Part shown: positions 1-10,090 of the stretch, one piece after another
How positions within the stretch are numbered: the first letter of the stretch is position 1
Layout: each line of letters begins with the position of its first letter
NCBI GenBank assembly: GCA_026260175.1
Contig: JAKCWW010001913.1
Coordinates: 24,870-64,443 of the forward strand
Direction of reading: 5' to 3'
Origin: Reticulitermes lucifugus
Lineage: Eukaryota; Arthropoda; Insecta; Blattodea; Rhinotermitidae
Length of the DNA: 39,574 nucleotides
The notes under the pieces: generated by a model
Told to the model about the DNA's origin: nothing
The model's database searches: none
What the model saw: only the letters and a program-made list of their open reading frames with translations
Position numbers and translations under genes: made by a program

Positions 1-94
1 TGTGCCGATTGTCTAGAAATCTGGGAGCCTCAACCTCCTGGAACCCCAAGGGTCTGTCCAGGCATGTAATGGGATTGCTTTACCTTTACCCCAA

Positions 95-475
95 TAAAAA
101 ATTACATGAGTCGGTCAAGGCTGTAACAGGGGACTGGAAGAGACTGAACAATGAAGAATGGAATGGGCAGGGCATGTGGCGAAGTATGGGAGAAAAGATG
201 TGCATACGGGATTCTGGTGGGGAGACCTGAGCGAAAGAGGCCATTTGGAAGACCCAGTAGTAGATGGGAGGATAATATTAAAATACTTCAAGAAGTGGGA
301 GATGGGGGCATGGACTGGATTTACCTACCTCAGGATAGGGAAAAGTGGCGCGCTCTTGTGAATGCGGTAATGAACCTTCGGGTTCCATAAAACGCGGTGA
401 ATTTCTTGACTGAGGACCTGTTAGCTTCTCAGGAAGGACTCTGCTCCATGTAGGTAGTTATTTAGTTAGGATTAG
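95..475 (+). mobile_element. LINE-A 3' fragment (copy A1)
   Basis: This is the 3' end of a non-LTR retrotransposon. Frames between 110 and 390 encode a peptide seen widely in insect genomes as the C-terminal end of endonuclease/reverse-transcriptase polyproteins: [10 protein letters not shown], then [41 protein letters not shown] and the terminal MNLRVP before a TAA at 388-390. The frame shifts around 150-200, so it is not intact. A short 3' UTR follows, with the family-typical string cttctcaggaaggactctgctccat (429-453 region). The same UTR recurs near 1520, 7040, 16975 and 38150. Only the last part of the element is present (5' truncation), with no reverse transcriptase. The first 95 bases read like another repeat fragment (LGASTSWNPKGLS) that I cannot assign. 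The LINE 3'-end call is firm; the clade is not determined. Confidence 0.8.
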
Positions 476-714
476 TACCCTCTTCTCTTTAAGTCTTACA
501 GCGTTATGGATAATTAGACAAAAGAAAGTGCATCTATCAGCAACGTAACGAAATCGTTACATTTTGTAAGTTACTTACCCATCCATCTTTATAATGGAAT
601 GTTAAGGAGAAGATAAGTAGTACGAAGTTAAACGTCAATCCACTCAAAATTTTGTGGTAACTGTGATGAAATACGGGGTTCTTTACAAACAGGAAACCTT
701 TTCATGAAGATTAA

Positions 715-1257
715 AATCTCCTTGAATATGACGCTGTGTCAACTGGTAAATTTCTTATAAGTCGAATAAATGCTAAATGCCGAAGGAAGGATCTGTTACC
801 TGCTACGGAAGTAATCACTGTATTGCGACATTTGTTCGTCTATCAAGCATTCGTCCCATGTTTCTATCATCACAGTCAGTTCTCATTCCATTTCCCATCT
901 ACCGCAACCACTCATTCCATTATCGGTAAAGCAATAAGTTGTAATGAATGCGATACAAGATTATACTACAGGAACACGCCTTATGGCTGTGAGATAACCG
1001 GCAGCCATTTGAATAATGCACAGGAACGTATCCTCGTGATGCGTGATCACCACCTGGTGACAAAACCCAGAATTACCCACCTCTCCTTCATGCATTATGT
1101 ACGACAGCCGACCTGTAACAGAATTTACATGTGTTCAGAATGTGCGACGGGTCGGTTTTATCTCGGTAATGATTCAGATGCAGTGGAAAACTGCGAGGCC
1201 CTTCACATTATCGTAAACTTCTTTTATCGAGTTAATGGAACTTTCACACCGCTTTAA
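715..1257 (+). CDS. unrecognised open reading frame, possible exon or chance ORF
   Basis: The frame is open from just after a TAA at 712-714 to the TAA at 1255-1257, about 180 codons, which is the longest open frame in the window that does not match a transposon. There is no in-frame ATG near its start; the first ATG is roughly 100 codons in, so a complete eukaryotic gene starting here is not supported. The peptide has scattered Cys and His, including CNECD near residue 74 of the GTG-started frame at 736 and MCSEC near residue 136, but no domain I recognise, no signal peptide and no clear coiled coil. I could not identify convincing splice sites. It could be an internal exon, part of an unknown transposon, or chance; in sequence of this composition a chance frame this long is uncommon but possible. 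Confidence 0.2.
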   Translation, partial: NLLEYDAVSTGKFLISRINAKCRRKDLLPATEVITVLRHLFVYQAFVPCFYHHSQFSFHFPSTATTHSIIGKAISCNECDTRLYYRNTPYGCEITGSHLNNAQERILVMRDHHLVTKPRITHLSFMHYVRQPTCNRIYMCSECATGRFYLGNDSDAVENCEALHIIVNFFYRVNGTFTPL

Positions 1258-1394
1258 CTGGCTTAACTTTGGCATTGCTGCTGCTAAAAGTCACCGAAAA
1301 CTCGATTTATTATTGTAATTTAATTTTGTGTTGTCAGTAAAAACTAAACCATAACCTGTAACTTCAGGAACTGTCTGCCAAACACCATTGACGT

Positions 1395-1500
1395 CGTCCT
1401 GGGCGCGTTATCTTACCCGCGGAACGCCTATTAATAAAACAGCTCCGTCCGTACGTCCGTCCTTATGTCTGTACAACTCGAGAACCGCTAAACCACCAAA
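1395..1500 (+). repeat. dispersed repeat fragment with CCGT(A/C)CGTCCGTCC tract
   Basis: Holds ggaacgcctattaataaaac (1421-1440) followed by a short ccgtccgtacgtccgtcc tract (1445-1462). The inverse of the first part recurs at about 4933-4950 (taataggcgttccgc), next to another dispersed repeat there. This looks like a terminal fragment of an interspersed element in two orientations. Class unknown. Confidence 0.35.
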
Positions 1501-1925
1501 CAACTATCTCCATAGAGCACAGCCCTTCTTGAGAAGTTGACAGTTCCTCAGTTAGCCAATAAAATCCCCTATTGTATGAAACACAAATTTCGTCTCCAGT
1601 GTCAAAAGAGCGCGTCACATGTCCCTATCCTGAGCCAGGTTAATCCAGTCCAAGTCCCTATCCTATTGATTCAAAATCCATTCCAATATTATCCTCCTAT
1701 GTAGTCTAGGTATTCCAAGTGGCCTTTTCCCTCAGGTTTCCACACAAACCCTCTATGCACCTCTCCTCTCCTCCATACGTGCCACATACCTCGCCGATTT
1801 CATTCTTCTTTATTTGATCACCCGAATAATGTTTGGTGAGGAGTACAGGTCATGAACCTCCTCATTGTTCAGTCTCTTCCAGTCCCCTGTTACAACTTTG
1901 ACCGACTCATATAATTTGATATTGG
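1500..1925 (-). mobile_element. LINE-A 3' fragment (copy A2)
   Basis: Read on the minus strand this repeats copy A1. It has the [10 protein letters not shown] peptide (around 1870-1905), then a longer stretch missing from A1 (HDLYSSPNIIRVI, around 1815-1860), the ARMEERR segment, a degraded GRPRRRWEDNI segment (here KRPLGIPRL), DLDWINLAQDRD, and the 3' UTR signature ending near 1500. Stop codons and small deletions break the frame throughout, so it is a dead copy, older than A1 or A6 judging by the number of changes. Adjacent sequence upstream on the minus strand (above 1925) belongs to a different repeat. Confidence 0.75.
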
Positions 1926-1984
1926 GAAGTTCAACTAATTCCTACTTCAAATAACGTGTTATTGGCGTGATATACGAATCTGGG

Positions 1985-2105
1985 GTTCTTAAGGAGATTA
2001 TGGATTTGTTTCCGGTATGCGACACCGTGTTGTCTGTTAGAAAACACCAACGTTTTGAAGGAACATACTGCTTCCAATTCAGGGCAAAAATCAGCACTCA
2101 ATTCG
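1985..2105 (-). mobile_element. relic arm of a hammerhead-type fold-back element
   Basis: The minus strand reads CTGAA, then TTGGAAGCAGTATGTTCCTTC and AAAACGTTGGTG. This lines up with CTGATGACGGAGGCAGCAGG / TACCTCCGAAACGTTGGTG at 30236-30275. Further out is gcgacaccgtgt (2019-2030), the terminal motif of this fold-back group. The CTGANGA core is damaged and the opposite arm is not recognisable, so this is a fossil half-element. The strings around 17795-17825 and 27690-27720 (minus) belong to the same family. Confidence 0.45.
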
Positions 2106-2109
2106 GAGT

Positions 2110-2285
2110 CATCCTGTATAAACTTTAGGCAAGGGATGCAAAAATCTTCCAAAAATCTAGGAGCCACTGCAAAATTCTAGTCGCCAGAAGGGTGACATGA
2201 AGCAGCCTCCATACTGAGGGCCCACAAATATTTGGTGTCACCGTATAAACTGAAGTTGCCAGGGCGACTTAATGCCCGGGATTTT
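2110..2285 (+). repeat. dispersed repeat G, copy 1
   Basis: About 130-170 bases that match 9720-9855 in the same orientation. Shared strings include aaaatctaggagccac, caaaattctag, ggtg(a/g)catgaagca and the ending gcgact...gcccgggat. It has internal inverted strings (tagtcgcc / ggcgact). No coding potential seen. Class unknown; it may be a short non-autonomous element. Confidence 0.6.
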
Positions 2286-2860
2286 TACATATCTGATTTA
2301 GGCCTATTTATTTCATGTAGAGAGAAATCGTTATATAAGGAAATCGTCTCAAGATGTCCCGTTTGACTACGTAGATCGACGTGGGATTATGTAAGAAATA
2401 AACTTTATATTGCGCCCACATTATGACGATTCACGTGGCTCGCAGTGGTAGAGGCACACCAGGTTTAGAACTGCCGTCTTAGTCGCCCCCCCCCTCCCAC
2501 ACATACACACACATTCAACTTCCTTATCTTCATTTCATTTCAGTTTGCTTTTACAAGACGCTGCAATGCAGTGTGTATAGGAATACTTCTTTTATCCTCA
2601 TGCTCGCAATTTGATGATAACTGCTGACATGTGTCTGAGTGCTCGGAAATTTTTGTGATGACAGCGCTACAATAAAGGAAAAAAATACATTTCAATAACA
2701 GAGCCCCAGCTTTGTTATTTCCGTAAATCAATACCAATTTTTCTGTTCTGATGTTTCGCTTGCTACAATCTCTCGTATCAATTCCTGTTTCGTGCTTATA
2801 AACCGAAAGGAAGAGTTCCATCTTCAATAAATAAAAGTATGTGAAAACGACTCTTTTGGA
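2286..2860. other. no gene seen
   Basis: AT-rich unique-looking sequence with a C9 run at 2486-2494 followed by a short CA-rich stretch. Open frames on the minus strand here (up to 129 codons, 2540-2929) have low-complexity Thr/Ser runs caused by the AGT microsatellite and no recognisable domain. Confidence 0.6.
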
Positions 2861-2900
2861 AGTAGTAGTAGTAGTAGCGGACGTTGTAGTAGCAGTAGTA
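2861..2900. repeat. AGT trinucleotide microsatellite
   Basis: agt repeated six times at 2861-2878, then an interrupted continuation (ttgtagtagcagtagta) to 2900. Confidence 0.9.
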
Positions 2901-3140
2901 TAAAGTGGGGAATGTGGGTTCGATTCCATGCAGGCTCAAAATAACTTCTCCAAAGAGTCCAGACCTGCTCAGTGGCCACCAACCTCCTACCCAGTGTATA
3001 GCGGAATATCTTTCCTAAGAATAAAGCGACCGGCATATGAAGATGATCGCTTGTCTGCATCTAGTGCAGAGATTAAGAATTTGCCGAGCTATATTCCCCC
3101 CCCCCCAAATGCCTTCATGGTATGGAGTTGAATAAAGCAC
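2901..3140 (+). mobile_element. diverged SINE-B relative
   Basis: It begins with a box-B-like gggttcgattccatg (2917-2931). The body follows the SINE-B plan: a 'gtccagacctgctca' segment (compare 'ctccagaccggccct' at 17540), 'accaacctcctacccagtg', 'ctagtgcagagattaagaat' and a terminal 'ccttcatggta'. A C11 run at 3096-3106 interrupts it. Many substitutions relative to the young copies indicate an old insertion. Box A is not clear. Confidence 0.5.
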
Positions 3141-3790
3141 AGGGACAACTTTACCTTTTGCACACTCCAAAGTCTGTCATCATCCATTTACGTCAGCCTT
3201 ATTTACAAACCTCTGCTAGCAAAAAGTGTTTTGAAGTCAAGAAGTAAGTTAAAAAGGGAGAACATAGTCTGAGTGAGAATGGCGTTGGAAAGTGGGAGAG
3301 GAAGGCGCATAAAACGTTAGTAAGTTGTGGAGGCAGCTTGGAGCAGATGAATGGAAAGACTGCCTTGTGAGGTCACTTTAGAGTGGCCTCCATATTTGTT
3401 ATACAGGCAGGACAGTCTACTTTATGACAACTGGTCTCTGACACCAGGTGAAGAGCACATACTGAGGGGGACATTTGCGGTGCTCGTGGCGGTACGATCT
3501 GTCAGAGATTTGCAGATGCTGGGTGATGTTTATATTCAGGAGGCACACAAAAGACAAATCCAAAACCACAGTGATATAAGAAACAATAATTTGGCGAGAA
3601 ACTAATGCAATAACAGTTTAGGGCTGCAATACCTGCTTCAAGTTTCACGCTGCAGTAATTATCGTCACTATCACAACACATTCGATTCTACAGCGGAAGA
3701 CCTAGGCGTCATGGTGTCCTGCATGGTACATAACAGAAAACTGGGTTTTTCTTATGCCACATTCATAAAAGAAACAATATATAAAAGTAA
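3141..3790. other. no gene seen
   Basis: Open frames here (longest about 84 codons at 3351-3605) have no recognisable domain or supporting signals. No repeat with a partner elsewhere in the window was recognised. Confidence 0.55.
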
Positions 3791-3794
3791 TGTG

Positions 3795-4080
3795 CTTATT
3801 AAGCACCATGCTAAGAAGGAACACGGGAGAATGGAGGAATAGTTCCACGCATTCTTAACCTCGGCACTAGGTGGAGGTGAATGGTCACCTTCACGCCCTG
3901 GCTGCTTTACTCGCAAGCAAAGAGACCTCGTTACCCATTATTGAGTAAGAAACTGAATGGAACCCAGAGCCGGTCTGGACTCTGGAAAATATCCTCTCCC
4001 CGCCGGGAATGGAAACACGATCCCTCAATAATTCAGTCCATTGCCTAGTCAGTATACTAACTGAGCTACCCCGACTTCAC
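3795..4080 (-). mobile_element. diverged SINE-B relative with tRNA-like head
   Basis: On the minus strand the head reads gtagctcagttagtatactg (around 4050-4070), a good match to a tRNA gene box A. It is followed by a box-B-like segment (gggatcgtgtttccat) and the SINE-B body: 'agaccggctctgggttcc', 'acctccacctagtgccgag' and a tail near 3830. The same old subtype, with 'gtgcttaattagcaccacgtca' in its flank or tail, recurs at 7890-8175, 8880-9000 and 32740-33040. It is an RNA polymerase III-type retroposon, long inactive. Confidence 0.6.
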
Positions 4081-4298
4081 TAGGAAAAAGATTAGTGGCT
4101 CAAAATATTTTGTATTATGAATTCGGTCGAAAGGACAGGTTGTGTAATGGACTGAGGGGGAAGTAAATGTGATAAAATGCTAGCATTAATTTTATTTTTT
4201 CTGCGAAATGGGAAGAGAGCATCACTGCTCGATGTACGTGTTCATGGTTGGAATCTGTAGGGCCAGCAAGTGAAATTTAGGTAACGTGATCACAGAGT

Positions 4299-4608
4299 AA
4301 CAATTCCGGCTGCCATGGCCCAGGCGGTTAGTCGCCGGCCTCCCACCGCGAAAGCCCGGGTTCGATCCCGAGTCGGCCCATGTGGGATTTGTGGTGGAAA
4401 AAGTGGCACTGGGATAGGTCCCCCCCTCCCCCGAGTACTTCGGTATTCACCTGTCAATTTCATTCCACCGGTGCTCCACTACTTGAAAAAATGAAAAAAA
4501 CTGATCATCTTTCGCTTCATCACAGGGTTGCACGATAAGCCTTAACGCTGCGGTGCGTCCGCAGCATCTGCTGCGGGGCCCTTCTCCACAAACAAAAAAC
4601 AATCCGGC
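4299..4608 (+). mobile_element. SINE-A copy with target-site duplication
   Basis: A tRNA-derived SINE. The head at 4311-4380 carries box A (tggcccaggcggttagtcg) and a near-perfect box B (gggttcgatcccgagtc, 4359-4375), the internal RNA polymerase III promoter. The body (tgtgggatttgtggtgg..., cgagtacttcggt..., tcatcacagggttgcac, catctgctgcgggg) matches the reverse complement of 12985-13230 almost throughout. Flanking direct repeats aacaattccggc (4299-4310) and aacaatccggc (4598-4608) differ by one base and are the likely target-site duplication, which sets the element at 4311-4597. The 3' end is A-rich (acaaacaaaaaa). SINEs of this kind are mobilised by LINE machinery; which LINE is not shown here. 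Confidence 0.85.
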
Positions 4609-4764
4609 GCCTTGGCCTACTTTTGCTAATTACCTCTGAAACCGCAAGACTGTCGGGAAATTGTGCTGGTACGAAACATACACTGCTTTGTCCTCTATAA
4701 CGTTTGTCCAAACATATTTCGCTGTGATAAATGTTTAGTGAGTTATTAGCGATTAAACTCGAGA

Positions 4765-4960
4765 TGAGCGCCAAGCTGCATGTATGTCTTCATGTAAAGT
4801 TTCCATTATTGTTGTCCGCTTTAACAAAAATTTCAGTGGGTCCACGAAATGTAACTAAACAATTTCATGAAAAAACTCTCAGCAGAATTCGAGTTATTTC
4901 GTTTGTAATGACGGAAGGCAAAGTCGACCATTTTTAATAGGCGTTCCGCAGGGAAGCTAA
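4765..4960 (+). repeat. dispersed repeat F, copy 1
   Basis: Holds tatgtcttcatgtaaagt (4786-4803) then 'ttccattattgttgtccg' and a degenerate AT-rich continuation. The same order of strings occurs at 19630-19740 and 36645-36740 on the same strand. It ends near taataggcgttccgc, the inverse of a string at 1421-1433. Probably a non-autonomous transposon end; no coding capacity. Confidence 0.45.
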
Positions 4961-5810
4961 TGCGTCTAACAACGGGTCATTAAACTGTGCAATATTGATT
5001 TATGGATCATTTTGCCCTTACAATATAAAAAAAACACATGAAAGCTGGCGCATATTTCTCCCCAGACCTTACTATTGCCTTGTCGCGGAAACATAATCAG
5101 AAGGGATGAGCAGAGGATGTATAAACGTGTAAACCCTTTCTCAGTAAGGCCCTGGTTAATAAGACGTGTCCGCCTCGAGCAATATCAGAGTTACGTAGAG
5201 GAAACATGACGCTGGCTTGAAATTTCGCGAATGCCCACACCACTTTAGTTGTATTGGGAACAAACGAAACTCGACCTAACGAGGGCAGTCACTAAAATTA
5301 CAGCGAAAGGCCACAAGTTATCTACAGGCGTCTGTTCAGCATACATCGTGTTGATTAATGGTGAAAGTTGGTTCTACAATCAAACTGTATTATCCATTGA
5401 AGTTTCGTAATTAATTTATATACTCTGCTAATTAGTGTTACTCGCATCTTATTAAATATGAAGCTTTACGATTTTAAACTGTATTAAATAATCAATTTTT
5501 ATACTTTATGGTTATTTACAGATAAGCAGGAAGTTACCCTTACCTCAAAGATATCTTAAATAGAGGGCTTTTTCTAAGAAGTAACGACGCTTGTGCGACA
5601 CATCGCGACTCCACTTCCCTTTACCTTTTCCGTATATAGCGTTTTACTCAGCCCGTTCAGGCGAATATCGCAGAAACTTCATTAAGCATTCTTATCTGAT
5701 GGGTCTGAGGTTATTCAATGAAGTATTTTAAACATAACGCTTTATATAGCATAGAATGAACTAAGATATAGTTTATTTATTTAGAGACTTACTTCGTTAT
5801 CACGGAGTGT
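4961..5810. other. no gene seen
   Basis: AT-rich sequence with no supported coding region, no tRNA or rRNA and no repeat shared with the rest of the window that I could recognise. Confidence 0.55.
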
Positions 5811-5819
5811 AAACGACTC

Positions 5820-6195
5820 TGGGGCCTGACGCCATTGCGATGTGTGCAATGCCGTCACGGCCCGAAGTTGTGGGCTCACCTTCAACTAGCGCAGAGGTTA
5901 AGAACAAGTAGAGCTCTACCGCCGTGGGCAGGGATAGCGTAGTCTGTATAGCGACTCGCTACGGGCTGGACGGTCCGGGGATCGAATTCCGGTGACGGCG
6001 AGTTTTCCGCACCCGTCCAGATTGGCCATGGGGCCCACCCAGCCTCCTGTACAATGGGTACCGCTTCTCTTTCCCGGGGGTAAAGTGGTCGGGGCGTGGC
6101 ATTGACAACCCACCCCCATCTAGCCCCCTCTGGGCCTTCATGGCCTGTTCTAGGGTGAACTTTACTTTAGAATTATACCGCCACTCCACCATACG
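5820..6195 (+). mobile_element. SINE-B inserted into an older SINE-B
   Basis: The younger copy runs about 5924-6175. Its head includes 'gatagcgtagtctgtatagcg' (box A region) and 'ggggatcgaattccgg' (box B, near 5977-5992). The body follows 'gtccagattggccatggggcc', 'agcctcctgtacaatgggtaccg', 'cacccccatctagc', 'ctctgggccttcatggcctgt' and the tail 'tagggtgaacttta'. Immediately upstream, 5885-5923 reads 'ctagcgcagaggttaag...gtagagctctacc', which is SINE-B internal sequence. It appears to resume after 6176 with 'accgccactccacc'. The string taccgcc sits at both junctions (5917-5923 and 6176-6182), consistent with a short target-site duplication. The insertion therefore landed in an older relative. 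Confidence 0.75.
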
Positions 6196-7009
6196 TATCG
6201 ATGTCGTGGTTCTTAATTAACTACATAGCCAGCTTAATGTTGCTGCTAGGTATCATATGACATGATGGGGTATGGTTAATCGGAAGTCGTGGCCTGTTTC
6301 GAGGTACTCTTTCAGTAGCAGCCCGGAAGAACTGGCAAAAAGCACAAAGAATCACATTTATGGGGTTATTCAAATATCCCTCTGTCGGCTGGAACCCACG
6401 GTCGGGTCGTCCAGCTCATGGGCAGCCATTGTGTTATTTGGATACAGAGATGTACAAATAACTTTTAATTAAATTAAATATTGGCGCTGTCAAAGCAACT
6501 TTGAAAAAATGTGTTGCAGGTTCTGAAGCAAGGAACTTTACTATAAAGCAGTTAAGACAAGAGAATATTTTAGTCTGTATTTGATTTGGTCCCCAGACAA
6601 TCAGACTATAGCAGCAGGCACACGCTTTCCGCCAAGCCATTATGCTATTGCAACCAAAATCATAGTCCGTTTGAGTGCTATTACTCTAATCGCACCTGTA
6701 ACCTTTATTTTCCGCAGATTAAAAAAGTTTCCGTCTGTCTTAAGATACGTAATTCCAATCGACCAATTACATCTAACGAGTTTACAGACTAATTGTGCGC
6801 CGTCTGCACATCTGGGCAAGGTGGTGTGTGTTAGAGTTTTCTATTGGTCGTTCGTTATACCACTGTGGAACGAAGGAAGCAGAGTAAAAAGGAATGACCT
6901 TATGTTACGGCGTATCAAGTACAATGGTTATAGTGGCCGAGAAATGGAGTAAAGCTGATAACGGACTGATTTCAGTTATTACCTTTATCAGGACAGCACC
7001 AGGCTGTTA
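6196..7009. other. no gene seen
   Basis: The longest frame (123 codons, 6581-6952) has no recognisable domain and overlaps another open frame of similar quality, so I do not call it. AT-rich, otherwise featureless. Confidence 0.5.
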
Positions 7010-7165
7010 ACTTTCATATTAACTAACTCCAAGGGGCACAGTCCTTCTTAGAAGCTAACAGTTTCTTGGCTAGTCAAGAAATTTCCCGCATTTTATGGAA
7101 CCCGAATGTTCATTACCGCATTCACAAGAGCCTGCCACATGTCCCTATCCTAAGCCTTTAAGTGT
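7010..7165 (-). mobile_element. LINE-A 3' UTR fragment (copy A3)
   Basis: Minus strand: the end of the coding region (tgaatgcggtaatgaa..., cggg ttccataaaa) followed by the LINE-A 3' UTR signature 'agcttctaagaaggactgtgcccc' (7027-7055 region). Only about 150 bases are present. Compare 355-470. Confidence 0.7.
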
Positions 7166-7889
7166 TAACATAGGCGTACGGAATGAGCCACACTGACTGC
7201 TTATAATTTCTGCATTGTATCTTGTCAACGTTTAGAAGGCTAAGCGCCTATGTCGTATTTTAAGCACACATTTTATTTTCACTTTCCTGAGCGTAGCATT
7301 TTTAACGCTCTGTATCCCGCTAATGGCCTGAACCGGAAACCCAGGGAAGTACTTTCTCAAAACTGGCCATTTCTAATACAGATCTGTTAAGTCACGAGTA
7401 TAATTTTCATCTCTTCGTGTAATACATGAGGATTTAATCGAATGGTCTTTCCGCTGTATTCCTGCTTTTGTAGCTACCGCATGAACAGCTCCGGAACACA
7501 ATTCGTATGTTCCTTTTAATGGAGCCATAATACCAGAGACATAACCCAGCTGAAGCAATTAGCACTGCGTTTCAAATCGTGGATTATATTTAAAAAATCC
7601 TCTCTCTTTCACTCTGTCATGCCTCTTTACGAGAGCGGGCTGTAATTAACTCGCTTAACCTTCATTTGACCCAGGGAAATAATCCACGGTTGGAGCGGGA
7701 ATTCGATTCTCTCCTCTTCTACAAGAGCACCCTTCTTTCCATATATAAAAGTAAAGACTTTATTAATTCTTTCAAGCATCAAGTTCGTCCAAACAACGTA
7801 AAAACTTCGATTGTTGCCTCACATAAAACAAGATTAATCGACTTTACAAATCCCAATCAATTAATGCTCCTTAGGTAAATAAAGTTATA
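7166..7889. other. no gene seen
   Basis: AT-rich sequence. Open frames are under 75 codons and have no recognisable content. Confidence 0.55.
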
Positions 7890-8175
7890 TGGCAATGTTG
7901 TTCACGCCCTTGATTACAATCACGACATTAAACTGCTATGGGACAGTGGAGGTACAGGTCCACGCATTCATAACCTCCACACTACATGGAGTCGTCAGCT
8001 TTACTTCACCGCTTTAATCTTTGGAAACAAAAAAAATAGCATGGACTGAAGAGGTTACACGAGCCCCATAGGTGATCCGGACTCTGTGGGCAAGAGGAAA
8101 ATAAAATCAGGCTCTCCTGGCAAATGATTGTACAGACAGCTCTTACTGGCTCGAAATTAAGTAATAATAGGGCAA
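7890..8175 (-). mobile_element. diverged SINE-B relative
   Basis: Aligns by eye with 3795-4080 and 32740-33040 in the same orientation: 'cacgcattcataacctccacacta', 'ctttacttcaccgcttta', 'tccggactctgtgg', then a degraded head around 8150-8175. Box A and B are too decayed to place. The box-like string 'agcaccacgtca' type flank recurs at 8903-8918, marking yet another old fragment at about 8880-9000. Confidence 0.45.
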
Positions 8176-8880
8176 CAGGAATTCAAATCCTACGTTTTCT
8201 TTCACAAAGGCAAACTGTTTAATGCTGGACAAGGAAACAATCGCTGCTTGTTTTGTGAATAATACAGAAACACATGAATGCACTGTGCAAAAGTGCAGAG
8301 TTATCGTAATATTAATTCAGGTGGCATAAGCCCTATACAGTAGCCACTCTTCCAGAAGGGTTAAGTGACTTTCCAGCGCGCCATCTCCAAGGTCAACAGG
8401 GCTATGAACGAAACGCAGAATCAACGAGGGGACATCAGAAACGAAGCGTAGGCGATCGCCTTGTCTTCATGACAAGAGCTGTCACAAGTCGGCGTTCGTT
8501 TCGCTGTTCCGCACAGCCAGTGAGTGCAACGTGTCACCGAAATGTATGCAAAACGTGAGGATTTGTAGGAAAACGTAACTGTACATTCTGTCCGAATAGA
8601 AAGTTGACGGCGATTTTACTAGGAACGTCACCCCCCACACACACAGTGTCCACAAGAACAGCTTTCACAGCTCACAGCACGTCTGTCTGTATTCACAATG
8701 TCAGGACAAGTTACTAAAAGGGCCTCAAAAAGTAACTGAAGCATTCGTCAGAGTATGAAATGATGAAGGGAAAACAGCAAAGAATAATGAGACAAAAAAT
8801 TAAACAGCCAGAAAAGAACAAATGACATAGACAAACAGAAAAACTGAATAAATTAATTAAGAAGTACATTACGTAAGGTA
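8176..8880. other. no gene seen
   Basis: No supported coding region. A short C/CA run lies at 8630-8645 (ccccccacacacaca). No partner repeat recognised. Confidence 0.5.
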
Positions 8881-9284
8881 AAGACAAAACAGTTCCCGTG
8901 CTTAATTAGCACCACGTCATGCAGAAGTTGAGCAAGCTGAAGTAAAGCTGAATCCAGCACTAAACGGAGGCAAGTAGTCACTTTAATCACTTGGCCATTT
9001 TTACCGCCGACAGAGGAGCCTGCTGAAGCCACTGGATAGGACGCTGAATGGATAAGTGTCGACTATATAGCTCCATTGCCGTAATCACTTCAGAGTCATG
9101 TGAATCAAATTTCATAAACCCTGAAAACGGAGGCAGCATTTTATTCGAATCGTCTGTGTCAACCTAAAACGCCGATACGTTTAATGTTACAGCAAATGGT
9201 GTATACTCTGCTTGAAATGCTCAAAGTCCATTTTTCTCCGGGGTTTGCACAATTGCTTATTCAATAGGGTACAGCTACACTGCA

Positions 9285-9560
9285 TTTGGGGACCATCTAT
9301 ATGTGCAGAATATTCGCCGGTACGGAGACTGCATGGGACGACCGAGGAATTGGGGTTCGATTCCCCGCAGAGGCACTGATTCTTTTTTTTCTACAAAGCG
9401 TCCAGACCGGCTCTAGGGCCCATCCAGCCCACTACCTAATGAATAGTGACGGCTCTTTCCCCACGATTCAATCGGCCCGTGCGTGAAGGAGAACACTCAT
9501 TTCGATCTAGTGCTGAAGTTAAAAATCCGTGGAGCCATAACTTCACGCCCCCATTTTCCT
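9285..9560 (+). mobile_element. diverged SINE-B relative with clear box B
   Basis: Box B is well preserved (ggggttcgattcccc, 9353-9367). The body then shows 'gtccagaccggctctagggcccatccagccc' in pieces (9400-9432), 'ctagtgctgaagttaaaaat' (9507-9526) and 'cctttatggcctta' (9557-9572). This matches the order in SINE-B copies at 5924 and 17449 but with many changes. An old insertion on the plus strand. Confidence 0.6.
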
Positions 9561-9719
9561 TTATGGCCTTATACTTAATTAAACTCAAGAGCACACAGAA
9601 TTCTAAACTTTATTATGTGAATTAAAACATTTATTTTCGCCCAACACTGTACAGCTTAGTCAGTAAGCTCACTGAATGATGGGTTGATTCCTGGCAGGTG
9701 TAATAAATTATTCTTTAAA

Positions 9720-9855
9720 CCAGGGATGCACAAATTTTTCCAAAATCTAGGAGCCACCTCAAAATTCTAGGGGCCAAACGGTGGCATGAAGCAAGCTCCA
9801 TAATGACGACCCACAAATTATATATTAGGCGCCACCGTCCAAAATTTAGTCGCCC
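9720..9855 (+). repeat. dispersed repeat G, copy 2
   Basis: Same strings in the same order as 2110-2285 (aaaatctaggagccac, aaaattctag, ggtggcatgaagca, gacccacaaat). It ends at gtcgcccggga, next to a SINE-B relative starting about 9855. Confidence 0.6.
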
Positions 9856-10090
9856 GGGATTTGAGAAAACCCGCTTTAATCCAAAGCTCACCGGTCCGGA
9901 TCTGGAGCCCAGGCAGCCTCTTATTCAGTGCGTACCTGGGGCTTTGTCCCACGAGAAAGAGCGGCCGACGTGTGAAGCTGACCGCACATTTCTCTCTAGT
10001 CCTAAGGTTAAAAATAAGTGGAGGTATAAACCTACGACCCCCACATGCCTTTGTGACGCGCAGGGTGACGACTTTATTTACTTTCACTTT
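9856..10090 (+). mobile_element. diverged SINE-B relative, head missing
   Basis: Shows 'caccggtccggatctggagccc', 'aggcagcctcttattcagtg', 'ctctagtcctaaggttaaaaat' (9994-10015), 'cccccacatgcctttgtg' and a tail 'gggtgacgactttat' that follow the SINE-B body order. No box A/B head remains. Overlapping open frames of about 95-120 codons here on both strands are by-products of this repeat and not genes. Confidence 0.45.

Noticed and set aside
4311..4380. Possible tRNA gene (clear box A and box B)
   Set aside because: The same head occurs with a long shared body at 12985-13230 and has a target-site duplication, so it is a SINE and not a working tRNA gene. The same reasoning applies to heads near 17459, 26130, 26490 and 32960.
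6285..6325. Minus-strand CTGAAAGAG...CTCGAAAC resembling a hammerhead core
   Set aside because: The core has an extra base (CTGAAAGA), helix III and helix I are not supported, and there is no fold-back context.
6581..6952. 123-codon open frame
   Set aside because: No domain, overlaps another open frame of similar length, and no sign of splice or promoter context.
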